Shown here piece after piece: positions 13,701 through 24,006 of a stretch of 64,000 nucleotides of DNA. How positions within the stretch are numbered: position 1 is the first letter of the stretch; every line of letters begins with the position of its first letter. This DNA comes from Monocercomonoides exilis. Lineage: Eukaryota; Preaxostyla; Oxymonadida; Polymastigidae. The notes under the pieces were generated by a model, which saw only the letters and a program-made list of their open reading frames with translations, did no database searches and was not told where the DNA came from. The stretch lies in NCBI GenBank assembly GCA_001643675.2, contig LSRY02000006.1:436501-500500 (forward strand). Direction: 5' to 3'. Position numbers and translations under genes: made by a program.

Positions 13701-15590
13701 CAAAGATCAGTCAAAATGATGATTAGAAATGTTATTCAGGAAATGAAAGAAAAAGACGAGGCACTCAAATTAAAGCAACGGAGAATAAAGATAATAAAAG
13801 CGTTCTGCGTGATTTCAAGGTATATTTTGTTGATGTTCTTTAATTTTTAACATTTTATTTTGTGTGATAAACAACTGTGATTCATCTGCTTTTCGAAAAA
13901 AAAATAATGTAAATTTTTGTGCAGAGCTATTGGTCGATTTGTTCTTATGTTCCGCACAAAAGAAAGAGAGACATCTTCAAAGTTGATTTATAACTTCCTA
14001 TTTGAAACGCGAGTGCAGATGGTATTCAAACTTCGGATGAGGACTTTCCATTACCTCGGTGTGACTTTAGCCATTCTTTTTATCTTTTGTTAATTCTCTT
14101 ATTGTTGAAATTGTTTGCCTTTGTTAACAATAAATGTTGAACTTGCAGTTATGCATGCGCAAAAATACATTAAAAACTACGTTGAATGCACAAAAGCTCG
14201 GTTGAGGGCACTTGATTTAATGGTGTGAATTTTTCTTTGAATAAATATTTTTTATTTTAATTTTTTATTATTTTTAATTATTATAATTATTATTTGACTT
14301 TATTAATTCTTTCAAATGCTTGTAATGATTTTTTATTCAATTTGAATTATTTTACATGTTATCATTTTTTAAAAGTGGTATGAAATGGAAGGGATGCTTG
14401 TTCAAGGAACTCCTTTTTCCTTGGCAAATCCTCGGCACTATCCAACAATTAGGGAAGATGGTCCAACACTCAATACTGGCTTGTCACTGAATTCAAACAG
14501 TTCCTCTTTTTCTTCTTCTTCATTTTCTCAGTCTATTCCTGATCAGCTTCCCATTTCGAGCTCACTGAATTCTCTTCTATCGGAACAAAATGTGTCTCAG
14601 GATATTGGATCTGATGCTGTTCAAAATCTTGCTCTTGATGCTCCAAAGAATTCCTCTGTTGTTTTGCCTTGTTCAAGCGGCATGGTTTTAATCGCTGAGG
14701 GAGATGAGCAACGTGCCAATACAATACTTGTAGACGGTTGTAAGTCAAATAATGTTGACGAAGCATTTGAAGAAGATGAGATTTTTAGCGAAGGAAATTC
14801 AGTTCACAGCAAAGCACCTTTTTCTTCATCTGTACCAATTGAGTATCGAGCCGAGCAGATTGTTAGAGATTTTCTGAATTGTGTTGGCTTTTCAATGTTT
14901 CCTTCTCTTTCGACAAGTAACTCCACTTCTTCTCTCAGCAGTGCATCGTCTTTATACTCTCAAAATAGTAACTCAGCGTCTACAAATAATCTTTTGCAGA
15001 AATCTGCTTCATCATCAACAGATACATTGCCTTCTCTTTCGGCCGTCTCTCTGAAGCAGTCACCATCGATTTCAACTTTCATTCCAATCTCAAACAGAGT
15101 CAAGGATATTCGCTGCTCACAAGCTGAATTTGAAAAAGTGAGGGAAAATGAAACAAGAAAAAAGACCATGCACCAATCAAGAAAAAAGGAGAGGCCATTT
15201 CTCGTTCCTGAGGGGATAAGACATCGTATATTAAAGGCGAAATTACGAGAGATGCGGAGGCTATATATAAAGGAGGAAGAAGCCAGAAAGAAAGATGAAA
15301 TAGAGAAAAGGATGATAATAGAAGAAATCAGACAAAAAAATAAAAATCAACACAATTATTTCGATATCGGAGAAAAGGAAAATAATAATAATCTTATTGG
15401 TTGTTCTGGAAGATCTAATTCAGAACTATGGAAACCATCAATTTTCTCTGAAGAAGAGAAAGAAAAGATGAATTTCGAAAACATATCCATAAAAGAACAG
15501 TCTATTTTTAAACTATTTGGGAAGATGAGACTTTTGATGAAGAAATTTGTCCTTGAAGGAATGCTTATAATTGTTCAAAATGGTAAATGA
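10734..15590 (+). CDS. Six-exon coiled-coil protein of unknown function
   Basis: Exons: 10734-10983, 11033-11425, 11521-13819, 13925-14058, 14149-14222 and 14376-15590. The splice phases all agree and give 1,454 residues ending in TGA. All introns are GT-AG, 49-153 bp. I do not recognise the family. Visible parts are a charged coiled coil at about 12040-12230 (many Glu, Arg and Lys), Ser-rich linkers, a well-ordered helical block encoded across exons 3 to 6 (about 13600-14400), and a second basic helical segment at about 15190-15340. The helical block carries Phe, Arg and Trp at spaced positions, much as in IQ-motif or axoneme-associated protist proteins, but this is only a resemblance. The start is the first ATG in the open frame; a second ATG lies nine codons later. 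An additional 3' exon is possible (see findings). Confidence 0.75.
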
Positions 15591-16227
15591 ACCAAAAACA
15601 ATGGAAGAATTTTTTGTATGAATTTTTTACAAAATATTTCGTTTTATTTCATTTTTATTTTTATTTTTTTGAGTATTTTGTTTCACACTTGTCACCTTGG
15701 ATGCATTTCATCCAAATGATTTATATACTATTGTAGCCTAACATATCGTGTTGCATGCCATTATTCATATCCATTTCGAAAAGAATAATAAAAACGAAAA
15801 TTTTAATAAACTAATGCTTCCATTTGTTGGTGTTAAATGCATTTTGAATGCTCAAAAAAGATTCAACTTGATCATTAAATCGCAATCTTTTTCACTCTTA
15901 ATCGCATTCTCATCATCAAGCAAGCAAATGGAAATACCACATCCGAAGCGATGTATTCTTTGATGCACAATTTTTCGAGAACAACTTTCGAATCAGCAAC
16001 TATCATTCGTGTTGCTCTTTGCAGCATTCACATTATCTTCTGAACCAATTTCTTTTCCTTTTCCTTTTTGACTTTTTGCTTGAAGTTTCCGAGCATTGAA
16101 TCAAAAAAAAGGAAAGGCTTCTGATTGCAAATGAATGAAATGTGAAATTACAATTTTTCAATATCTCCCCTTTCGTTGTGTTTCCTCATCACCTATCTTC
16201 ACTCTCCACTTTTCTTTCTCACTCTAT
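15591..16227. other. Convergent 3' intergenic region
   Basis: This 637-bp AT-rich interval lies between two convergent genes. It holds only short open frames. A candidate splice acceptor near 15670, followed by about 22 open codons up to a stop near 15740, could be an alternative last exon of the upstream gene. I see no other feature. Confidence 0.4.
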
Positions 16228-19200
16228 TCAAAAACTCACAAAGCTTGTTTCAGCATCTCCACTTTCTTTGTTTCCATGCTTCTCCGAAACAAGTTCATAA
16301 TCCACCGCATCTGACATCGTCAGCACCTGAGCAGATTCGGGGAATCGCTGGATGAACACTCGCTTCAAATCATTCAGCGAAGGTCTTCTGCTCACATGAT
16401 TCGACAGACAATTCTTAATGATCTCCAGCAATGGTGTTTGCATCACACCATCCAACATTGGCCTCTCCCCATTCACGATCTTCTGCCCTGCCACCTCTGC
16501 CTCATAATCACCAAACGGAATCTTCAGAGTCAGACACTCCCACAGCATCATCCCGATCGAGAATGCCACCGACTCCTTGGTTGCCCCCATCTTCTTGTTG
16601 ATCAGCAACTCAGGTGCCTTCCACCTCAGACACTCTTTCTTGAAGTCATCCTCATCCTCAAAGGCAGACGAGGGAAGGGAGTCATCATCATCATCATTAT
16701 CACTTGCAGATGTCACAATTGTTGATGAAGAAATGGATGATGAATCTGAGTCATCATCAGACAATAAGTCAGAATGCATCACAATGCAGATGACCATATG
16801 CTCAGAGAACAACACAATGTGAGGGCTCAAACTGGATAATGACTGAAGCTTGTTTTCCATCTCGTCAAAGGAGTGAAGAGCTCCATTTGCTACCCAGAAC
16901 AGGATCTGAGAAGCTGTCTGCTCCCTCTCCTTCAACGACCCGATCGGCATCTCCTTTGTCTTATTCCTTCCATGGAGCAACATGAACAGAGAATCCCTCA
17001 AGTCCACGATCAATTTCTCATGTGGAGATGAACAGGCCATTGCATCCACCAAGTTCGACATTGATGAGGTGGTTGGGCAAAGATCCTCTCTCTGAACAAA
17101 AGTCGAATCAGAATCAGCTGTCAAAGTGGATGAGATGGATGGAGAAGGAGTTCTCTTCCTTGTTTCCTCTTCTTCCTCTTCCTTCTCATCAACCTTCTCC
17201 AGTGCCCATTGAGGGATCTTGTCTGAATCTCTTCCAAGAATGTATTCAGTCGATCCACATTCGCTCAGCAAATGCTCTGATGACTCTGAATGCTGCATCT
17301 GCTTCCCATACACCCTCTTCTTGATCCTCTCCTCGTTCTTCTTCTCTGCCTCCTCCTCTGCCCTCCTCCATTGCTCTTCAGGCGACATCTCCATCGTCAC
17401 CATCTCAAACGCCTTCGGATCCTTCTTCACCGTGTCTTCCACAATTATCTCCAACTCTTCCGTTCTTCTCTTTTGTTTTCTCCATCGAACAATGAATATC
17501 ACTGCAATTATTAGAATTATTAAAAGAACAAAGGCCATTATAATCACAATTATTGGCCAGATCGATTTTCCTTCTTTTCCTCCTTCAACAATCCTTTCAT
17601 CTCCCTTCGATTCAACCTCGCTCCTGTTCTTCAGGATGAATGACTCAGTTGCCGAGGGAGAATGGCCATCTCCAAACAAGATGCACACCCTCACTTCCGC
17701 ACTCGCCTCTGCTCCCCTCACCATCTCCAACCCAGTTGTGCCATGCACTTCCTCTTCACTCACAAACCCAGACTCACTTATCTCGTGTGTCTCCATCTGC
17801 TCCACATCCCCCACCGACGAAACAACCCGAAACGACAGGTTGCATGGCAGAAGAAGTGTGCCCCTGAACACAACATCCAGCACCCCTTCCTTCTCCTCTG
17901 TCTCCACCGATCGGAGTGTGGGGATGAACAATGGAGATGCTCGCTCCTCAACAATCCCCATCAAACTGCATCCATCATTCTGAATCCACATAGATGAATT
18001 GGGATAAACCCCATCTCCTCCCTTCAGACTTATGATATTCAGCTGAGCAGAATCCGAACACAATATGTTTCTCCGAGCTGAGGGATATTTTCCAATCGAT
18101 GGGTTGTTGTTCGCAAACTCTCCTTTCTCAATCACCACATTTCCTCCTCTCACTGACAATCCTCCTTCTGATGAATTTTTAATTGTTGATTCTTTCAAGA
18201 AAACTTCACTTCTTGTGAAATCAACAATTGATCCATTCCACTGGCAGATCATATCGGTGGAACCATTCATTTCTTCTGCTTTTGATATTGTGTTTCCCTC
18301 AAACGTACACAATTCCATCAGAACGTTGTTGGACGAAGATATTGTCACCTGACTTCCTTTCTCAGAATCTGATGTGCAATCACAAATAGAGCAGTTGAAC
18401 ATTTCAAATGCAGATCTCATGTTCGACAAGTGAACAATGCATGCATCTGATGCCGTACGGCTAATGTGTTCAAACGACGAATGCAACAATGAAAGCGAAA
18501 AAGAAGGATCATGACTAATCGAAATCGAACACTCGCCTTGCAGAGTGATGTTTGTTGCTGCCAACTTCGAAATTCTTATTTTCTCACTCTTTACACAATT
18601 AATCACTGAGCTTGTGCATTGGGCATTGCAAATCGTTAGCTCTTCGAAAGTTGCTCTTTCTGAATTCAATATCATGAACACAGGCTTCAAAATTTTTAAA
18701 TTATCAACATTGCATCGATCAACTTCACAGATCCCACTTTCAACAACAATCAGAGAAAAGTCAAAAAGGGCTTGTGAATTCTCTGTTGTTCTGCTTTCTG
18801 GCAAGAATGAAACAGATTCGAGAACGACAGATCCATTCAATTGGCGAATTAAGCACGAGCAGAAAATATTCTTCATTTCATCAAAAACAAATGCAACTTT
18901 CTCAATTCGAACAGAATCTGAAGTTGTCATTGCCCCTTCATCAGCCAAATCGATTTCATTCATTTTTATCTCAGCATTCCTGCTCACCTCCATCGACTTG
19001 ATTGTCACCTTCTGAGCGGAGCATGAGCCAGTTAGTGTTGTCTCATTCCATATCAGCAGTTGTGAATAATCAGATGGGATGATGTGGCCCACCCCAACAT
19101 TCAGAGATGAGCATGCACCCTTCATTTCTCCACAATTCTTGCTGTCACTGTTGTTCCCCACAATCGAAGACACAAATATGAATTCGCTCCTAAACACATA

Positions 19201-22200
19201 CACTCTCCCCAACAGATCCTCTTCATCCACATAATCATTAACAGTGCATCCCCAAATAGCCAGATCCTTCACAAACGGCTCTCCAAAATTTATCAAAAAC
19301 TGGGATTCACTTATTTGCGAGTCAAGATCAGTGCACTTCACAAACACATCTCTCCCTTTCAGTGCAACGTTCCCCCTGAATGAAATGTTCGACAGCACAA
19401 ATGACAATGCCTTCTGTGTGGCGCTCATTGATTTCAAAAACAACCCTCCTCCTCTCCCATTGTTCGAGCAGAAACAGTCTGTCACATTCGTGTGATTCAT
19501 CTCCAAACTCCCTTTCTCGTTGAGAAGGAAAAACATTCCTCCTCCTTCATTCGAGTTTGTCGATCCACATTCATCAATTGTGGAATTCTCCATTTTCAAT
19601 CTCACTTCATTCGGCACATCACAGCAAAGCAATGAGGGATTGTTTGACACACTGTGCTTCACATTCATGAATGTGCATTGCTCAAATACAATATTCCATA
19701 TTTCTTCTGAATTATCATTTCCACTTTTGAAAATCACACTTTCACTCATCGCAATTGCGCTTTTCCCAATCAATGAAATATCTTCAAAGGCCACATCGCT
19801 CATGGTAATCACACAATCAGCTGATAAACTCATAATCTCGTGCATCGTTGAGAATCCTGTCATCTTTGTCTTTTCAATTTCAACAATTCCTTTTTTCGCA
19901 CTGATCAGCACAAATGACACCTCGCCTTCCACATTGTCACTCATATGTATTGAGCAACAAACAATACTCGTTTTGATTGCGTCTGAGCTTGTCTGAATGA
20001 GAATGCTTGCTCCGTTGTCAAAGGAGCTGGGAATCAGAATCCCCACTTCTTTGAATTGAACAATTCCTTTGCACTCAACAACAGCACCGCTATTCCCTTC
20101 AAGTGCTTGAGCAAATTGGATTTTGTCTGATTTCATATTTGTTCCTTTTAGTATCATTCCACTCATGCACGTTTCATTCCTCACATCGCATAGTCCCTGA
20201 ATGGCAATTGATTCAATCCCCAAGTTACTCCCTCGCTTCACTCCATAGTCAACAGAACCACATGGATACTCTTCCAATCCACACACAACCACATTGTTTC
20301 CTTCCCGTGCAACATACACACTCGATTCAATCGCTTTCCAGAAATAGATCAGGGGAATTGCACATTCCATGTTTCCTCCGTCATATCCTCTCATTGAGTC
20401 TTCGGTCAGTATCTCCAATCTGTCTTTCACAAATGGCAGAGTTTCGTTCTTGACGCTGCTTGCAAGCGATGGAGACGAAATGAACAGATCCTTCCCATAT
20501 TTCGCATTGTTTGGTTTGTCAGATGAAAAAACAGGTGATGATATCACAAACCCTGCTTTTCCTTCTTCTTCTTTCAGTATCTTCAGCATTATTCCTCCTC
20601 CATATCCAACACGTTCCCCTTCATATGGTGCTCTGCAACAATAAAACTTGCACTCTTTCATCAACAGGTTCGTATATGTTGATGCTTCATAAAAGAGCGC
20701 ACCTCCTCCAATCTCAGTTCCCTCCTCTTCAACAGCACACCCTTCAAATGTGCAGTCATTTATTTCCACTTTGTAATCTCTTCCATCATCATCATTCTCA
20801 TTGTTCACAACACGTATGCACCCTCCGCTTCCCTTCGAACGAGAAACAGAAGAAAATGTGCATCCCGACATCTCTTCAATAATCCCTTTGCGGCACTCAA
20901 CAACGCATCCATCACCAAATGTGATTTCTTCAAAATCGCTCTTCGTCATATTCATCGAAGGCACACTTTCGGCATTCCCTTCAACAACAAATACCGATGA
21001 ATCTCCAATTTTCATATTCTTTGTTGCAAACTCACTCACCTCCACAACCCCTCCAATAGCCTTCACAAGCACTGTAGAAATTGCTTCAGTGCCTCCTTCC
21101 ATCCCACATTCATTAAGTTTAAGCTTCCCTGAACAGCACTCAAACACTCTTTCATGAAAAGTCAGTGACTTTTTCATTGAAAACACAATACCTATCACAG
21201 ACGCAGTGATTGTATTCTCTATCAATCCTCTTTGTGCTCCCTCTTTCTGATCAGAAACATCACACTTTATTTTTCCCACTTTTCCTTTGATGCTCCATTC
21301 ATTCGAAGTCAACCTCAATTCATCCTCAAAGGCAAATGGCTCAAGAAGAGCAACATCCTTTTTCTTCCCTTCAAAGTGGACTGATGCTGCCTTCGCAATC
21401 GTGGAGCATGGAAACTCTTCATATCCACACTTCGAGAAATCATGGCTCGATGACCCTCCTCCAACAAATGCAGATCCTGAAAAATTGTTCCACAAATAGA
21501 TACACAGCGGAATTGAAAACGATTCATCCCCATTTTCATATCCCTGCATCTTGCTTTTTGTATCAAACGAAGCTGTCAATGAAGTGATCTTCTCACTTGT
21601 TGCTGTTGATTCCAGATCGATCGAGTCAGCAAAAATGTCACTTCCCCATCTGGCCCTGTTTCCTTCAAATGCCGATGAGATCAGAAAGTCTGCATTTGTA
21701 TCTCTCACTTTCAGCCCAATTCCCCCTCCTCTGCCTTGTGTGGTTGAAGCATAACAATTTTTCACAATTCCTCCTTTCACATTCAATGAATTCCCGCTTC
21801 CTAATTCAACTATCATTCCCCCTCCAAAATCACAGTATTCATTCCCACACCCATCAATCGTGCATCCTTCAAAAGTTATCGAAAATGGAACTTCACCCAC
21901 ACTCATCAGAGATGATCCTGCTGTTGTTCTCACAATGTTGCTGAACACACAGTTATCCAGAGACAATGTCACAGATGATTCTTGGGGCACAGATATCAAA
22001 CTTGTGGTTACGAATGTTTGACCCCATATCACATCTTGCATCTTCAACTCTCCATCATCGATTTTAACAAGCGAATTCTGAATGCTCCTCTCTTCTGAAT
22101 GAGCTGCATCCATCGATATATTCATTCTCTTCACATCCATCGATCCACTTCCCTTCACCTCAAACAGTCTGCATTGTCGGTTGTTTTCAAATGACGAGTT

Positions 22201-24006
22201 GTGAACCACAGACAGATCGCTTGCACACAATTTCCCTGTTACAACACAGAATAGACTCAATCCATTTCCCTCAAATTTTGTTTCAATGATAGAGCCAGAT
22301 GAAGAAACACCATTCACAGAAATTGCTTTCTCCCCAACATCAACTCCTTTTCCTTCCACAACTGTTCCAGAAAGCACTTTGATTTCTTCAACAAACCCAG
22401 AAATCATTTGGGACAAGCAATGGCTGATTGATAAGCATGCACAACTTTCATTCAATCCACAGCTGAATGTGTCTTTCGCGTTCTCTTGACTCTCCTTTGA
22501 AGCAACAAATCTGCTTCTTCCACCATTGTTCGGCAACCATCCACTTTTATCACCATTTGCATAATATCTCACTCCTTCTGTTCTTGTTGAATAACACCAC
22601 ACAAGTTGAGAATCTGCTAAGTCATCATTTACAAATACGTCATTACCATATGGTGCTGAGTTATTGTGGAAAAAGCAAAACCACACAAGATTTCCATGAT
22701 ATTGATTTGTCATAATACTTAATGCCCCGCCTCTCCAATCTGTTCGGCATCCTTGAAAAAGGCAATTACGGGAAACAACTTTATCTCTCGCACCCCAATT
22801 AAACAATCCCCCTCCATCGGAACTTGTGGCACTGTGGCAGCTACAATTTTGGAATAAACAATTCAATACGCTATCATTTGTATTTGTTGTTTTTGAACTC
22901 CAAATTCCAAGTCCACCACCATCATTTTCCGACCATCCATCCTTGAAGAAGCAATTCTCAATTCTCGCTTGAATATGCAATACATCAATTTCAACGCCAG
23001 CTCCTCCACAGTCTTCCGATGATGCACAGAAACACCCATCAAATGTTGAATGCTTAACTGTGCATTCTCCAATGTTCAAAGCATATATTCCACCACCTCT
23101 TGTGGATGTCGCATTGCATTTCACAAATGATGAATTCTCAACTGTCAGTGTTGCACTTGAATTATCGTGGACATAAAGCGCTCCTCCACAAGGTGCAGAA
23201 CATCCATTCCATTCCGCATTCACATACGATTGATTTTGTGTTGTTTCATTTCGCTCAGTGTTTTTCATCTTCCAATCCACTCTTTCGCTTTGGAGGAATG
23301 TGCAATTGCTGCAGGAAAAGGAAGCAGATCCTTCTGTTCCTCCCACAACTCCTCCCTCCAGCACATTCATCGAACTCTTGATCCTGCAATCTTCCAGTAT
23401 GCTTGCCTTCATCATTGTTCTTTCTTTCATCCCTTCTTCGATGAAATATCTTTGAGTGATGTTGTCGAACTCACAGTGCCTGATTGCTTCAAATCCTCCT
23501 TCGCCACTTCTCAAAAAGCTTCCTTTCCCACAAAATCCAACATTTCTCCACTTGCTGTCGCTCACCAGCAACGATGCACTTTCTTTCCCCATGAATGCAA
23601 CACTCTTCACCTTTGAAAGCTCTCCATTGTCTTTCAATGAAACATTCTTCAAATTCAACGCTCCCATCACCATTATCATGTTTGAAGATGCCGCACTCAG
23701 CCATCCAATCTGGCTGCAGCTGATGCTCAAAGTCGAATGTTCGTCAACATGCGATGATCCACTCCAAGACGTCTGTATTATCGATAGGCCTCCAAGCTCC
23801 ACTGATGAGTTCTTCAGACTCCATTTATTCTCCACAATGCTCAGCTGCAATAGACTTCCGCTTCCTTTCATTTCAGCAATTTGGCTTTTGATGCTTTTTT
23901 CATCTCTCTTGTAACTCTTTCCGCTGCAGACAACTGCCAAAATAAAAAGAAAGCAGCCAGCAATATTTCTCATTTTCTGCTTCCAAATAATGGGTGGATC
24001 ACCCAC
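16228..24006 (-). CDS. Secreted beta-helix, single-pass membrane, pseudokinase protein
   Basis: Single exon, 2,592 residues from the first ATG (24006), TGA stop. A second ATG at 23973 directly precedes a good signal peptide (hydrophobic core FLFILAVVC) and is the more likely start. Residues 35 to about 2050 are a right-handed beta-helix (pectin-lyase-like) ectodomain with many N-glycosylation sequons and GGG(I/L) turns. A membrane segment at about 2145-2171 (around 17490-17570) is followed by a basic stop-transfer sequence. The cytoplasmic part has an acidic linker and a kinase-like C-lobe: RWKAPELL near residue 2455, the MMLWECLTLKIPFG helix, and a terminal RRPSLNDL motif. No glycine loop, HRD or DFG motif is visible, so it is probably a pseudokinase. 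It would sit at the cell surface or on an endomembrane. The ligand is unknown. A decayed relative lies at 26250-27150. Confidence 0.85.
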   Translation of the reverse strand: MGDPPIIWKQKMRNIAGCFLFILAVVCSGKSYKRDEKSIKSQIAEMKGSGSLLQLSIVENKWSLKNSSVELGGLSIIQTSWSGSSHVDEHSTLSISCSQIGWLSAASSNMIMVMGALNLKNVSLKDNGELSKVKSVAFMGKESASLLVSDSKWRNVGFCGKGSFLRSGEGGFEAIRHCEFDNITQRYFIEEGMKERTMMKASILEDCRIKSSMNVLEGGVVGGTEGSASFSCSNCTFLQSERVDWKMKNTERNETTQNQSYVNAEWNGCSAPCGGALYVHDNSSATLTVENSSFVKCNATSTRGGGIYALNIGECTVKHSTFDGCFCASSEDCGGAGVEIDVLHIQARIENCFFKDGWSENDGGGLGIWSSKTTNTNDSVLNCLFQNCSCHSATSSDGGGLFNWGARDKVVSRNCLFQGCRTDWRGGALSIMTNQYHGNLVWFCFFHNNSAPYGNDVFVNDDLADSQLVWCYSTRTEGVRYYANGDKSGWLPNNGGRSRFVASKESQENAKDTFSCGLNESCACLSISHCLSQMISGFVEEIKVLSGTVVEGKGVDVGEKAISVNGVSSSGSIIETKFEGNGLSLFCVVTGKLCASDLSVVHNSSFENNRQCRLFEVKGSGSMDVKRMNISMDAAHSEERSIQNSLVKIDDGELKMQDVIWGQTFVTTSLISVPQESSVTLSLDNCVFSNIVRTTAGSSLMSVGEVPFSITFEGCTIDGCGNEYCDFGGGMIVELGSGNSLNVKGGIVKNCYASTTQGRGGGIGLKVRDTNADFLISSAFEGNRARWGSDIFADSIDLESTATSEKITSLTASFDTKSKMQGYENGDESFSIPLCIYLWNNFSGSAFVGGGSSSHDFSKCGYEEFPCSTIAKAASVHFEGKKKDVALLEPFAFEDELRLTSNEWSIKGKVGKIKCDVSDQKEGAQRGLIENTITASVIGIVFSMKKSLTFHERVFECCSGKLKLNECGMEGGTEAISTVLVKAIGGVVEVSEFATKNMKIGDSSVFVVEGNAESVPSMNMTKSDFEEITFGDGCVVECRKGIIEEMSGCTFSSVSRSKGSGGCIRVVNNENDDDGRDYKVEINDCTFEGCAVEEEGTEIGGGALFYEASTYTNLLMKECKFYCCRAPYEGERVGYGGGIMLKILKEEEGKAGFVISSPVFSSDKPNNAKYGKDLFISSPSLASSVKNETLPFVKDRLEILTEDSMRGYDGGNMECAIPLIYFWKAIESSVYVAREGNNVVVCGLEEYPCGSVDYGVKRGSNLGIESIAIQGLCDVRNETCMSGMILKGTNMKSDKIQFAQALEGNSGAVVECKGIVQFKEVGILIPSSFDNGASILIQTSSDAIKTSIVCCSIHMSDNVEGEVSFVLISAKKGIVEIEKTKMTGFSTMHEIMSLSADCVITMSDVAFEDISLIGKSAIAMSESVIFKSGNDNSEEIWNIVFEQCTFMNVKHSVSNNPSLLCCDVPNEVRLKMENSTIDECGSTNSNEGGGMFFLLNEKGSLEMNHTNVTDCFCSNNGRGGGLFLKSMSATQKALSFVLSNISFRGNVALKGRDVFVKCTDLDSQISESQFLINFGEPFVKDLAIWGCTVNDYVDEEDLLGRVYVFRSEFIFVSSIVGNNSDSKNCGEMKGACSSLNVGVGHIIPSDYSQLLIWNETTLTGSCSAQKVTIKSMEVSRNAEIKMNEIDLADEGAMTTSDSVRIEKVAFVFDEMKNIFCSCLIRQLNGSVVLESVSFLPESRTTENSQALFDFSLIVVESGICEVDRCNVDNLKILKPVFMILNSERATFEELTICNAQCTSSVINCVKSEKIRISKLAATNITLQGECSISISHDPSFSLSLLHSSFEHISRTASDACIVHLSNMRSAFEMFNCSICDCTSDSEKGSQVTISSSNNVLMELCTFEGNTISKAEEMNGSTDMICQWNGSIVDFTRSEVFLKESTIKNSSEGGLSVRGGNVVIEKGEFANNNPSIGKYPSARRNILCSDSAQLNIISLKGGDGVYPNSSMWIQNDGCSLMGIVEERASPLFIPTLRSVETEEKEGVLDVVFRGTLLLPCNLSFRVVSSVGDVEQMETHEISESGFVSEEEVHGTTGLEMVRGAEASAEVRVCILFGDGHSPSATESFILKNRSEVESKGDERIVEGGKEGKSIWPIIVIIMAFVLLIILIIAVIFIVRWRKQKRRTEELEIIVEDTVKKDPKAFEMVTMEMSPEEQWRRAEEEAEKKNEERIKKRVYGKQMQHSESSEHLLSECGSTEYILGRDSDKIPQWALEKVDEKEEEEEETRKRTPSPSISSTLTADSDSTFVQREDLCPTTSSMSNLVDAMACSSPHEKLIVDLRDSLFMLLHGRNKTKEMPIGSLKEREQTASQILFWVANGALHSFDEMENKLQSLSSLSPHIVLFSEHMVICIVMHSDLLSDDDSDSSSISSSTIVTSASDNDDDDDSLPSSAFEDEDDFKKECLRWKAPELLINKKMGATKESVAFSIGMMLWECLTLKIPFGDYEAEVAGQKIVNGERPMLDGVMQTPLLEIIKNCLSNHVSRRPSLNDLKRVFIQRFPESAQVLTMSDAVDYELVSEKHGNKESGDAETSFVSF

